22,500 nt of DNA from Neocallimastix lanati (nom. inval.). Lineage: Eukaryota > Neocallimastigomycota > Neocallimastigomycetes > Neocallimastigales > Neocallimastigaceae. The stretch covers positions 77,501 through 100,000 of the forward strand of contig JACVTC010000159.1 in the NCBI GenBank assembly GCA_016946835.1. The letters are read 5' to 3'. Made by a program: the position numbers and the translations under genes. Below are positions 1 through 9,580 of this stretch, in pieces. Numbering within the stretch: position 1 is the first letter of the stretch; the number at the start of each line of letters is the position of its first letter. The notes below the pieces were generated by a model. It was not told where the DNA came from. It made no database searches and saw only the letters and a list, made by a program, of their open reading frames with translations.

Positions 1-432
1 ATAATCTTAATAAAAAAATCAAAATCTAAAGTTTTTTTAATTTGTTGTTAAAAATCTGAGTTTATTCAAATATATATTTATGAAATACAACAAATAATAA
101 ATTTTCCATATATTATTTTGAATTTATAATCTTATGTGAAAAATTATTATTTTAACTTTATACTTTGGTATAAATAAAATAATTTTATTTATATTTTTCT
201 CTAAAAAAATAAAAAAAAAAAAAAAGTATGTATATAAAAGATAATATCCATAATAATTTTATATATTATAAATCTACCTTTATTATATATTATATATTAT
301 TTGTTATTTTTTAGTTTTTAAATGTTATAATTGTTTTTATTTTTTTGTATTTATTTAAAAAAAAAAAAATATTAATAAATTAATAAATTAATTTCACAAT
401 ATAATTTTTTATTTTTATTATAAACAATTAAA

Positions 433-490
<58 letters not shown>

Positions 491-642
491 CTGTATAAAA
501 AAATTTTTTTTTCGTCGTCGTTTCTATAAAAAAAAATTTTTCTACGCCTTTTCTGTAAAAAAAAAATTAATAAAAACTTTTCCTAAATAAAAATTTTAAT
601 TATAATAAACTGTTTTATATTTATTATTTATTTATTTTTTAT
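1..642. other. AT-rich non-coding spacer with an (ATTT)n tract
   Basis: No ORF or RNA gene is visible. The stretch is A/T runs with an uninterrupted (ATTT)n microsatellite at about 436-490 and poly-A runs near 219 and 357. A short block at 512-560 carries a few C/G (CGTCGTCG, then CTACGCC) but encodes nothing recognisable. It flanks the 3' LTR of the copia remnant. Confidence 0.7.
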
Positions 643-1137
643 TGTTAGAATATGTGAAATGTGAAATAAATATGAAATATGCGTTAAATGTATTGAAATG
701 TTTCTGTTATATGTAATGTATGAGCCACAATGTATTAATATAAAAGCATGTTAAATTTATTAAATTTAAATATTTGCAGCTCTTTATCATAAAATATATT
801 AATAAAGTTGACATAATTATAAAACCCAAACTATTGACTCTTAACAATTATTTATCTATTTATCCATTTATTTATTTATTTATTTATTAATATGAATAAT
901 TATTAAAATGAGTTAACTATCGATTTACAATTTGAAAAATTCATGGATATTTATACTAAATGTGGCTCATTAATAATAAAATGAAAATCTTTATATGTTA
1001 ATAACATAATGTATTACAAAAATGATGAAATAATTTCAAATTAACGAGAATAATTATAATAATGAAATCATTTAATAATATTTTACACTTAAAAAATTTA
1101 AATTAACACATATAGAATAGATTTCAAAATTCCAACA
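643..1137 (-). repeat. 3' LTR of the decayed copia element
   Basis: Read on the minus strand this 495-bp segment starts TGTTGGAA and ends TTCTAACA, an almost perfect short inverted terminal repeat with the TG...CA ends of LTR retroelements. Its inner end lies directly beside a purine-rich tract (1138-1156), which is followed by the C-terminus of a copia polyprotein. That order (RNase H, polypurine tract, LTR) is the one expected for Ty1/copia. No second copy was seen upstream of the integrase remnant, so the 5' LTR is absent. The inner boundary is well supported; the outer boundary at 643 rests only on the terminal-repeat match. Confidence 0.65.
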
Positions 1138-1156
1138 TTCCCCCCCCCTCACCCTC
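1138..1156 (-). other. Polypurine tract of the copia element
   Basis: On the minus strand this is a G/A-only stretch with nine consecutive G, ending AA immediately before the TG of the LTR. In LTR retroelements such a tract primes plus-strand DNA synthesis. Here it lies 20 bases beyond the stop codon of the RNase H remnant. Confidence 0.65.
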
Positions 1157-1175
1157 AGACCAAAATGTTTACTTG

Positions 1176-3436
1176 TCAAACATTTGGTCTGTGAACTTTG
1201 TCATCTTTTGGTTCGTTAAATTCTTTTGTTAATGGGTCAGTTAACTTTTTTTTTTTTTTTTTTTTGGTACTGATATATTCAAAAATTTATTCTGTTATTT
1301 TTAATATTGTCTTTATTGAAGTAAAAAAAAAAAAAAATTTATATCTATGTGTTTTAATTTATTTTTGAGTTCACCATTTTCTATAGTTGTTTTACTTGCT
1401 AAGTTGTCAGTAAATAGTTTTTATTGTTTTTTTTTTTTTTTAATATTGAATAATTCATATAAAATATTTCTAATTCATAAAACCTTTTTTTTTTTTTTTT
1501 GGGATTGCCAACATATTGGGTCATGGTTCGCGTTATTATTAATATAGCCTGAGGTAGATTTCCTATCCTTTGGGTCTCCAGCAATATCTACATCAAAGTA
1601 GGCAATAATAATAATATCCTTATCCTTTATATTTAATTTTATATAAATGTTTATATAAATGTTTAGTTATAGTTAGTTGAATGAAACCATTATTTTTTTT
1701 TTTGAAAAAGTTTTGTAAAGGTTGTAGATGTTCCATGGACGACCTAATTGTTTCAAGCAGTATATAAAGTTTTTTTTTTTTTTTTTTTTTTTTCTTACAA
1801 GCCAATATCCTTTTTACCAAAGTTTACATCACCAGATGGGATGGTGATATATATTGTTTTTATCTAATGGAGCATTACGATAAGCGGTTAATCTTAATGT
1901 CAAGCTGCATTAAAGACCAAGTTGAATTTTGATGACAGAGTAATAATTAAATTTTTAAGTTGTCGATACGACTTAAAGAGTAGGTAAGTATATTAAGTCA
2001 TAGTCCATTCTCTTTTTTTTTTTTTTTTTATGGGGGGGAAAACCACGAGCGACGAGACGAGCCTTTTTTTTAAAAAAAATATTACCATTTCTATCCTTCT
2101 TGAAAGTATAGACCCACTTGGTAGTTGTTGGGTTTAATACCGTTAGGAAACTTTTTTAACAAAAGTTATAGTTTTGTAGTCATAGATAGAACTTTTGTAA
2201 TTCGAAATTCATTTGCTTCTATCCATTGATCTTTAATCTGGTCGAGAAAATGGCTTGCCTATAAGTAAGATGTATTTCAGTTAAATAGCCTTTAGAAGGT
2301 TCGAAGTTGTCAAAGCGAAATCTTGTATTTTTTTTTTAATATTATTATCAAGAAATAAAGAATTTCCCCCGGGGTCTTTTACACGATTCATTCATGGATA
2401 GTTTTTTTTAACTTCTTATTATCTGGAAGTTTAGGATGAATCAGTTTATGTTTAAAAGGAACAGTACTTATTTATTATTTTATTGTTTAAATTAATCTTC
2501 TTCTTAGGCTTGCTGATTACTGATAGAGGATGATTTTTTTTTTTTTGTAGGTGGATTAAATTTTGTTTCATCTTCTAAAGAAGTGATCCAAGAGGAATTT
2601 GGTTCACCATCATTTGAAACACTTATAAACAGGAGATCTGTTAACAAGATCATCGATAGGATTACTTGATTCATCATTGAAGTATTTTTTTCTTCAAGTT
2701 CTTTACCTTTAATAGAGTAAGTATTTTCTATAACTTTATTGTTAATAATTTTTGATTAATTTCAGTTTCATTAATTTTCATAACCATTTGTAGATGAATC
2801 GGATAATTCGAATTCAGGTTCCTTACCTTTTCCCTAAAATGGAAGAATTATTTTCCTTGGATTCTGTATTATCTTCCCCTTATTCTTCATTGTATATAAG
2901 TTTTTTCCAAAGAATCATCGTATAGTATTCTCATTTTCATTATTGTTAATCATTGGAAATTCGGAAAAAATATAATTATCGTTATTAAAGAAGTTAATTG
3001 GTAATTTATTGTTGTGTATTCTGGTTAGTTAATTTTGATGGATTTTCTTCAACAAAAACTGCTTCTCTAGCTAGGTGGATGCTGTTATCAGTTGAATTCC
3101 ATAATAACGTCGCAAATAAATTACATGTTTATTCCTTAGAATACACCTTTTTTTTTTTTTTTTTTTTTTTTACCGTTGTATAATAGATTTCGTATGGAAT
3201 TTTGTTTTTCAATTCCTTTATGGGAAAGGAATTATATTATAAAGGAGATTTGTATACTTAATTGCGATAATCCCAGAATTCGCTAGGCGTTTTACTCCAT
3301 TGAACTAAAGTTTTCGCACAACTTAAAAATTGTGTAGTTAAACCGTTCAGCAATCCCATTGTTTTGAGGATTGTATGGTGGTGAGAAAGATTTGATTATA
3401 CCATGTTCTTTGCAATAATTCAATAGTGTTTTATGT
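1176..3436 (-). pseudogene. Degenerate Ty1/copia polyprotein: integrase, RT and RNase H fragments
   Basis: Reading from high to low coordinates on the minus strand, with many frameshifts, the copia domain order appears. Integrase core end (3292-3436): YNPQNNGIAERFN, which includes the catalytic Glu, followed in another frame by TPSEFWDY. Acidic linker (about 2350-2900): DESSNPIDDLVNRSPVY. RT N-terminal part (2080-2130): TTTKWVYTFKKDRNGNI, then an AYRNAPLDKN-IY motif (1801-1880) and LKQLGRPWN (1700-1768), matching the LYGLKQ region. RNase H (1506-1620): DPKDRKSTSGYI; then LKNKLKHIDI and the C-terminal DPLTKEFNEPKDDKVHRP ending with TGA at 1176-1178. The RT stretch that would carry YVDD, between LKQ and RNase H, appears deleted. 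Gag, protease and most of integrase are missing. Stops, frameshifts and long A runs make it non-functional. Confidence 0.88.
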
Positions 3437-3467
3437 TTTATATATAAAAATTTTTTTCTTATTTCTT

Positions 3468-3469
<2 letters not shown>

Positions 3470-3510
<41 letters not shown>
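3470..3510. repeat. Poly-T run of 41
   Basis: An uninterrupted run of 41 T sits where the copia homology ends upstream of the integrase fragment. It may mark the truncation point of the element, or simply be another expanded homopolymer. An ATT-rich stretch follows. Confidence 0.85.
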
Positions 3511-3512
<2 letters not shown>

Positions 3513-3840
3513 TATTATTATAAATTATTATATTTTCATTGTTATATAGATAAAATTAACATACCTTGAATATCAACAAAAAAGATTTTTTTCAAAATAA
3601 TATATAAATAAGAAACTTATTTAATAAGAAAGTAATTTATTTTAATCATTCTCTTAATTTAAAATAATTATATAATATATAATAAATAATACATAATAAA
3701 TAATACATAATAAATAATACATAATAAATATTAAATATTAAATATTTAATAATTAAATAATATAGACATAATTTAGACACACATAATGAGTAACCATTAT
3801 GACCATAACAGATGTAACTGTTAATGGTGATATTTACTAG
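3511..3840. other. AT-rich spacer with a short 14-bp repeat
   Basis: It contains about three copies of a 14-bp unit (ACATAATAAATAAT) between roughly 3690 and 3730, and a GC-balanced potential hairpin at 3791-3828: ACCATT pairs with AATGGT and AACAG with CTGTT. A 65-codon minus-strand ORF (3646-3843) is mostly Tyr/Ile/Leu encoded by the repeat and has no recognisable motif, so I do not call it a gene. Confidence 0.5.
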
Positions 3841-4016
3841 CATACCAGTACGGCATCACCCCTCTACACGTCGTTACACGTCTTCCTGAGGGCTGTATTC
3901 CCTCTACATTCCTACATATATCTCCATAGACCACGAGCAGCATTGGAATGGAAACCATTCACCCCTCCAGTGGGTGTAATCATTGGCGTGAGGACATAAT
4001 ATCATCAGTGCCTATG
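3841..4016. other. Compositional island of unknown origin (possible exon or element relic)
   Basis: This roughly 175-bp block is much richer in G/C than everything around it. All three plus frames and one minus frame stay open for about 25-57 codons, which the higher GC makes likely by chance. One plus frame contains YGITPLHV, which resembles the start of an ankyrin repeat, but it runs only about 26 codons and no second repeat follows. I do not recognise it. It is probably a fragment of a former gene or transposon. Confidence 0.35.
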
Positions 4017-4049
4017 ATTAAAATGTATCGTAGTATCAACCAAGGGAAA

Positions 4050-4300
4050 ATAAATAAACAAATAAGTGAATAACAAATAAATAAATAACAAATAAATAAA
4101 TAATAAATAATTAAATAATAAATAATAAATAATAAATAAATAATAATTAAATAATTAAATAATAATAAATAATTAAATAATAATAAATAATAAATAATTA
4201 AATAATTATAAATAAATAAATAAATAATATAAAATTAATTAAATAATAATAAATAAATAAATAATAATAATTAAGAATTAAGAATTAAGAATTTATAATA
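4050..4300. repeat. AATAAATAAT low-complexity array (A-rich strand)
   Basis: Irregular AAT and AAAT units with occasional AATTAAATAAT, essentially free of G and C. Same sequence family as the large arrays at 10206-11320. Confidence 0.8.
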
Positions 4301-4728
4301 AACAAAACAATAATAATAGTAAATAATAAATAATGTATAATGAATTTTTTTTTTTTTTTTTTTTCATAGCCGCAATTATTAAAATTTTTAATCTTTATTT
4401 ATTTATTTATTCATATATTAATTACATGAATATTTTTAATTTTATTAAAATAAAAAAAAAAAAAAAAAAAACACAGAATTAATAAAATAAATAAATATTA
4501 TTTCTCCAATTAGAACACAATAATATTTAAAATAGTAACGTGAACTAAAAAAAAGGAATATTCAAAAAATAAAGTATAATAAATAAATTCAGGAAAAAAA
4601 AAAAAAAAGCTCATAGGCAACGAACCTCACCTCCATATTACTTATTCAGGATTAGGGTTTGAATTAACTCTCTGAAATGAAATTACGATTTTTCTTCTCC
4701 TTTGGAGGCATTGGCCATGCTAGGCTGT

Positions 4729-4824
4729 CTAAACTGCATTTTCAGCGTTGATGCTCCTACTGGTTAGTTTACGCTTATATACCATAGGAATAGTAACCTT
4801 TTGTCGAGATCTAGCACGAGGCAT
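4729..4824 (-). other. Short ORF of unknown status (31 codons)
   Basis: An ATG at 4824 opens a 31-codon frame beginning MPRARSRQKVTIPM and ending at TAG (4729-4731). It is basic and uses mixed codons unlike the surrounding AT repeats. A CTTTTACAG just upstream resembles a 3' splice site, so it could be an internal exon. A possible 49-base GT...AG intron inside it, with a CTAAC branch-like motif, would join the first 14 codons to a frame ending KGEEKS. I do not recognise the product. It may be a tiny gene, a piece of one, or a relic. Confidence 0.2.
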
Positions 4825-4953
4825 AATTTCTGTAAAAGAGAGTCAGTCACAGTCACAGTTCACACCAAGAATGGTGTTTTTAGAATAATCATCAGATAGG
4901 ATTTGGTTCTTTAAACAAAAACATCTCATTTCTTTTTATAATTTATATCAATA

Positions 4954-5073
4954 ATGTCTGCATCTCTTCCACCAAGAAGAAAGTTGTATCATCGGTATCA
5001 CGTCACCTATACAATTTACACCCTCATTTTATTCAGAAAATTACTCAAATTAATACAATTTTCACCAATTTAA
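4954..5073 (+). other. Short ORF of unknown status (39 codons)
   Basis: An ATG at 4954 opens a 39-codon frame beginning MSASLPPRRKLYHRYHVTYT, with a hydrophobic second half, ending at TAA 5071-5073. It diverges from the short ORF at 4729-4824 across about 130 bp that are less AT-rich than average. No family is recognisable. It could be a first exon, a small gene or chance. Confidence 0.18.
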
Positions 5074-5360
5074 CTATTCATTATATTATCAGTAATGATA
5101 CTATTATTTTCACTATCACTAATATTAATATTCCTATATTCCTTTTTTCACAATCACTAATTCCGTTTTTTTTTTTTTTTTTAATTTATAGATACATCAT
5201 TTTATATGTAATAAGATATTTATTTATTTTATATCTTTTTCTATAATAAATGAAAAATTAAGTTCATTTTATTTTAATCCCTAATTTTATTTTAATTTAT
5301 TAAAAAAGATCGAGTGGTGACATTTCTTTTCTTCTTTAAACTAAAAGTTAAAAGTGGAAG

Positions 5361-5362
5361 AA

Positions 5363-5399
<37 letters not shown>

Positions 5400-5456
5400 A
5401 AATAAAAAATAAAAAATAAAAAATAAAAAATAAAAAATAAAATAAAATAAAATAAA
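5361..5456. repeat. Compound (AAT)n-(AAAAAT)n microsatellite
   Basis: About nine AAT units are followed by AAAAAT units and then AAAAT units, with no other bases. The flanks (5074-5360 and 5457-5630) are plain AT-rich sequence in which I see no feature. Confidence 0.85.
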
Positions 5457-5630
5457 ATCAATAGTGGAGTAGTTATAAAAGAGTGAAGTATTAATAAAAA
5501 TAAAATAAAATAAAATTAAAAATCATTTTAAATATTAAAATATAAAATATTATAATTATAATATTAAAACATACAATAATAAAATATAAAATTTTATCAA
5601 AGTATTAATAAATAAAAATAAATATTATTA

Positions 5631-5970
5631 AATAGTATTAAATAGTATTAAATAGTATTAAATAGTATTAAATAGTATTAAATAGTATTAAATAGTATTA
5701 AATAGTATTAAATAGTATTAAATAGTATTAAATAGTATTAAATAGTATTAAATAGTATTAAATAGTATTAAATAGTATTAAATAGTATTAAATAGTATTA
5801 AATAGTATTAAATAGTATTAAATAGTATTAAATAGTATTAAATAGTATTAAATAGTATTAAATAGTATTAAATAGTATTAAATAGTATTAAATAGTATTA
5901 AATAGTATTAAATAGTATTAAATAGTATTAAATAGTATTAAATAGTATTAAATAGTATTAAATAGTATTA
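5631..5970. repeat. Perfect 10-bp tandem repeat, 34 copies
   Basis: The unit AATAGTATTA is repeated 34 times with no substitution or indel that I can see (340 bp). It begins beside a near-match (AATATTATTA at 5621-5630) and stops abruptly at AAATTTAAAA. Perfect identity in DNA otherwise full of imperfect repeats implies recent expansion or homogenisation. No coding frame is relevant. Confidence 0.95.
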
Positions 5971-7125
5971 AAATTTAAAAAATTAAATAAAAATTTAAAA
6001 TAATATTAATTATTAACCTTTTCTAGTTTATCAAAATAAAAAATTTTTTTTTTTCCTTTTTAACTTTTTAATAAATTAAAAAATTAAAATTTTAATTAAA
6101 AGAAAATCAAAAATTAATAAATAAAATTTTAATCTTTTTAATTATATTAAACTTTATTTACTAATATTTTATTCATGTAACATTTATTCAGTTTTTAATT
6201 AAACCGGATTTAGTTTATTTTTCTTTTTTTATCATTGGTCATAATTTTATGAGTATTGTTTTAATTAAGGAAAATAGGAATACTTTTGGAAATATTTAAT
6301 AGAAAGATGAAAGAATATTTATAATAAATAAAGTTTGTCAATTAATATTAAATTGGCATTTTAATAAAATTCCACCAGATTCAAAACTTTATTAATTATA
6401 ATTTATATAATTTTGAAAATTAAAAAAAAAAAGAAAAATATTAAACTAAATATATTAAATATTAGATTAAATATAGCTTATATAAAATATTAAAATATTA
6501 GTTTATATAAAGTATTAAAATATTAGAATAAATTATAGTTTATATAAATCTATTTCATAGTAAAAAAAGTGGACTTTTAAAAAAAAAAAAAAAAAAAAAG
6601 CACTCTGAAATAAGATATATTGTAATAATAAAAGATAATTTTTTTTTTCAAAGGAAATTTATTTAAATATATATAAATATTTATATTTAATAAATCTTTG
6701 TATGTTCTATGTATGAAAGTATTGAAATGATATGTTATTAATGATATAATTTAATTCTTTTTTTGGTTTATTAAAAAATTTAAATCAAAATATAAAAAAA
6801 TTTTCCAAATCTTGAAATAATTTTTTTAACATTTATTTACTTATTAACATTTATTTATATATTTACTATTTATCTATTTATAATATTATATATTTATTCA
6901 TTTATTTATTCATTTATTAAAATTTTAAATTGTTTAGTATTAATATTATTGGTTGATATTTATTCTTGCTCATTTATAAAATTGGTTCATTAAATTAAAA
7001 TATCAATAAAGTAATGATTAAAGTTACATACAACTAACAATAATAATAAAGAATAAATAATAAATAATAACAATGGTAAATAATAATAAATAACACAATA
7101 ATATATAATAATATATAATAAATAA
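5971..7125. other. AT-rich non-coding stretch
   Basis: No gene, RNA or element is recognisable. It holds a poly-A run at about 6580-6599, near-repeats of the type TATTAGATTAAATATAG / TATTAGAATAAATTATAG around 6460-6540, and ATTT-rich DNA around 6830-6920. Confidence 0.55.
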
Positions 7126-7237
7126 TAATTATGATTACTATTCTAATTACTATTAATAATACTATTAGTATTATTTATTATTAATTATGATTAATATTAT
7201 GACTATTTATTATTAATTATGATTACTATTATGATTA
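7126..7237. repeat. ATTACTATT-type microsatellite, left flank of the LTR element
   Basis: Degenerate units of ATTATGATTACTATT and ATTACTATTCTA, the same family that resumes at 8825 after the LTR element. The element therefore appears to have inserted inside a pre-existing microsatellite. Confidence 0.7.
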
Positions 7238-7749
7238 TGATAAAGTATGGTATATATCTTGTTTCCCATCTTTATCTAATATACTAAATAAAATTATTTA
7301 TAAAAAAATAATTAAATTCATTCAATAGAAATAAATTTATTTTATAACCTTTATGTTATTAATTATTTATTATAAAAACTTATAATACTAATTCTTAAGG
7401 TAATTAGTAAACCTCTACTAAACTTATCTAATTTTACAGGCTAATTAGTAACCTTTAAACATTCTTTTTATTATTATCTAATTTTACTGGACAATTAGTA
7501 ACATTTTGTTAAATAAATATTTTATATTCCTATTTATATTTGTTATCTAAATTAAAGTAATCTTTATAAACAATAATTTTTACTAAAGTATTTAACATTT
7601 CTAAACAATTACATTTACAAGTTATTTTTATAATTTTATTAATATAAATTTTTTACTATTTAACTATTTAATAATTTTATACTTATAATCTATATAACTT
7701 TAATATATTTATTTTAATTTATTATTATTTAAAGTTTCATTCTATATCA
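7238..7749 (-). repeat. LTR (3' LTR in element orientation)
   Basis: 512-bp copy lying next to the polypurine tract. It contains two internal near-repeats, one around a TAGTAACCTTTAAAC-type block and one around a TAGTAACATTTTG block, each preceded by TCTAATTTTACNGG. Identity with the other copy suggests a recent insertion. Confidence 0.9.
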
Positions 7750-7763
7750 TTTCTCCGTCCTTT
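7750..7763 (-). other. Polypurine tract of the TRIM-like element
   Basis: On the minus strand this reads AAAGGACGGAGAAA and abuts the TG of the LTR. It is purine-only except for one C, in a context where G is otherwise rare. Confidence 0.6.
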
Positions 7764-8292
7764 AGACATAACTTCATCCTGGAGTTATTCAATAGAATAA
7801 TTACGTACAGAAGGAAATTTTAAATAATACTACTGAACTTCAATTGTTCCGGATTTCTATTTCCTTTTTATTATTATTTTTCTAATTACATTAATTCCTT
7901 AGATTGATTATACTTTATTTCGCTTCAAAATTCTATACAAATTTCTTCTAATTTTAGGGTATCTTTGTTACAATATTTTCTTCTTGAGAGCAGAACATTA
8001 ATATAACATAATCTTGTTTGAATTACATTATATTATTATGGCTTTTAATTATTTTATTCCATTAACTAAATAAAACAATTATTTCACGGTTAAATTATAG
8101 CACTTAGTAATTATTATACTGTGTTATAAAGTTTGGTTTGAAACATTATAATTTGAATTATATCTTCCTTATAATGTTATCACTAAAATGATTTGATATT
8201 TGCTGAAAATGGCTGATTAAAACTTATAACTTCGGAAGAGTAGAAAGCTTTATACATCCTTCCCCCCTTAGGAAAAAAGCTTAGGTAGCCGG
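7764..8292 (-). other. Internal region of the TRIM-like element, non-coding
   Basis: Minus-strand frames are broken by frequent stops and no gag, protease, RT or integrase motif is visible. The composition is less repetitive than the flanks, with small C/G clusters, for example CCTTCCCCCCTTAGG near 8260. It may hold packaging or dimerisation signals, but that is inference from its retention alone. Confidence 0.6.
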
Positions 8293-8310
8293 GTTTAGAT
8301 TTCTCCACCA
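8293..8310 (-). other. Primer-binding site of the TRIM-like element
   Basis: On the minus strand the sequence begins TGGTGGAGAAAT two bases inside the LTR end. TGG is the complement of the universal tRNA CCA end, and the following bases would pair with an acceptor stem ending ...ATTTCTCCA. I cannot name the tRNA from memory. Confidence 0.6.
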
Positions 8311-8312
8311 AA

Positions 8313-8824
8313 TGATAAAGTATGGTATATATCTTGTTTCCCATCTTTATCTAATATACTAAATAAAATTATTTATAAAAAAATAATTAAATTCATTCAA
8401 TAGAAATAAATTTATTTTATAACCTTTATGTTATTAATTATTTATTATAAAAACTTATAATACTAATTCTTAAGGTAATTAGTAAACCTCTACTAAACTT
8501 ATCTAATTTTACAGGCTAATTAGTAACCTTTAAACATTCTTTTTATTATTATCTAATTTTACTGGACAATTAGTAACATTTTGTTAAATAAATATTTTAT
8601 ATTCCTATTTATATTTGTTATCTAAATTAAAGTAATCTTTATAAACAATAATTTTTACTAAAGTATTTAACATTTCTAAACAATTACATTTACAAGTTAT
8701 TTTTATAATTTTATTAATATAAATTTTTTACTATTTAACTATTTAATAATTTTATACTTATAATCTATATAACTTTAATATATTTATTTTAATTTATTAT
8801 TATTTAAAGTTTCATTCTATATCA
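8313..8824 (-). repeat. LTR (5' LTR in element orientation)
   Basis: Second 512-bp copy, adjacent to the primer-binding site and therefore the promoter-bearing 5' LTR in the minus-strand reading. No difference from the other copy was found by eye. Confidence 0.9.
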
Positions 8825-8901
8825 ATTATTATTTATTAATTATGATTACTATTCTGATTAGTATTAATATTATTATTTTTTATTATTTATTATTAATTAT
8901 G

Positions 8902-9033
8902 ATTACTATTATGATTACTATTCTAATTACTATTCTAATTACTATTATGATTACTATTCTAATTACTATTCTAATTACTATTATGATTACTATTCTAATT
9001 ACTATTCTAATTACTATTCTAATTATTATAATG
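8902..9033. repeat. 12-bp microsatellite with a 36-bp higher-order pattern
   Basis: Eleven contiguous 12-bp units alternate between two types, B = ATTACTATTATG and A = ATTACTATTCTA, in the order B A A, B A A, B A A A, then a degenerate unit ATTATTATAATG. The 36-bp super-unit shows that blocks of three were copied together. The 73-codon open frame across it (Ile-Thr-Ile-Leu/Met repeats) results from the repeat and is not a gene. Confidence 0.9.
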
Positions 9034-9580
9034 ATTATTAATTATGATTACAAATATGATTAATAATGATTTACCTTTTGATGTACATTTTCATTTTGAT
9101 GATTTACTTTAGTCATCATATACTGTATTGTTTTATTTATTTTATTTATATACAATTATAATATATTATTATTTATATATAATTTTATTAATTTTAACTT
9201 GCTTTTTTTTTATTATTATTTTTTTTTATTTTTACTTTTATTTTTTATTTTTCTCTTTTTGCTTTTGTTTCATACTCAAATTTTATTATGTAATAAAAAA
9301 ATATATTTTATATATATATATTTTTTTTATTCTTGAATCTATATTTCATGTCATTTTTTTTCCTATTTTAAAATGAGGATTAATATTATTATTATCATGA
9401 TAATCATGAATATTTTTATATATTTCAAGTCCATTGACTTTTAACAAAAGGTCCATTTAGAATGATTGCTACCCATTCATAGTAACAACACAACTTCTTT
9501 ATTATCTTTGTAATAAACAGTACAAAACTATTTAAATAAATATTTTAATATTTACTTCAAACTATTTAATTATCTATTGT
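9034..9580. other. AT-rich non-coding stretch with a minor island
   Basis: T-rich DNA containing an 82-codon Tyr/Phe/Ile frame (9128-9376), which is composition-driven and not called. Positions 9428-9520 are slightly richer in C/G (CCATTGACTTTTAAC, GGTCCATTTAGAATG) but encode nothing recognisable. Confidence 0.5.

Larger units (their letters stand above)
7238..8824 (-). mobile_element. Short non-autonomous LTR retroelement (TRIM-like)
   Basis: Two direct repeats of 512 bp (7238-7749 and 8313-8824), which look identical by eye and keep a constant 1075-bp offset, bracket 563 bp of internal DNA. Each repeat has TG...CA ends, within TGATA...TATCA. On the minus strand the upstream LTR is followed, after TT, by TGGTGGAGAAATCTAAAC, which begins with the complement of a CCA tRNA end, as a primer-binding site does. 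The downstream LTR is preceded by the purine tract AAAGGACGGAGAAA. Both signals put the element on the minus strand. Flanking ATTA on both sides (7234-7237 and 8825-8828) may be a 4-bp target duplication, but in ATTA-rich DNA this is weak. There is no gag or pol frame, so mobilisation would need an enzyme source elsewhere. Confidence 0.88.

Noticed and set aside
1347-1820. Short ORFs with poly-Phe or poly-Lys
   Set aside because: They are pieces of the decayed copia polyprotein, or its antisense, spanning expanded A/T runs; not independent genes.
3841-3920. Ankyrin-repeat gene fragment (YGITPLHV)
   Set aside because: Only one weak half-motif in a frame that stops after about 26 codons. Other frames are equally open, so it cannot be distinguished from chance.
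4660-4700. tRNA B-box-like sequence (GGGTTTGAATTAAC)
   Set aside because: No matching A box, acceptor stem or cloverleaf could be built around it.
8842-9063. 73-codon ORF with Ile-Thr-Ile-Leu/Met repeats
   Set aside because: Direct translation of the 12-bp microsatellite. Its periodicity is fully explained by the DNA repeat.
9128-9376. 82-codon hydrophobic ORF
   Set aside because: T-rich DNA naturally gives Phe/Tyr/Leu/Ile. There is no motif or partner exon, and the frame contains long T runs.
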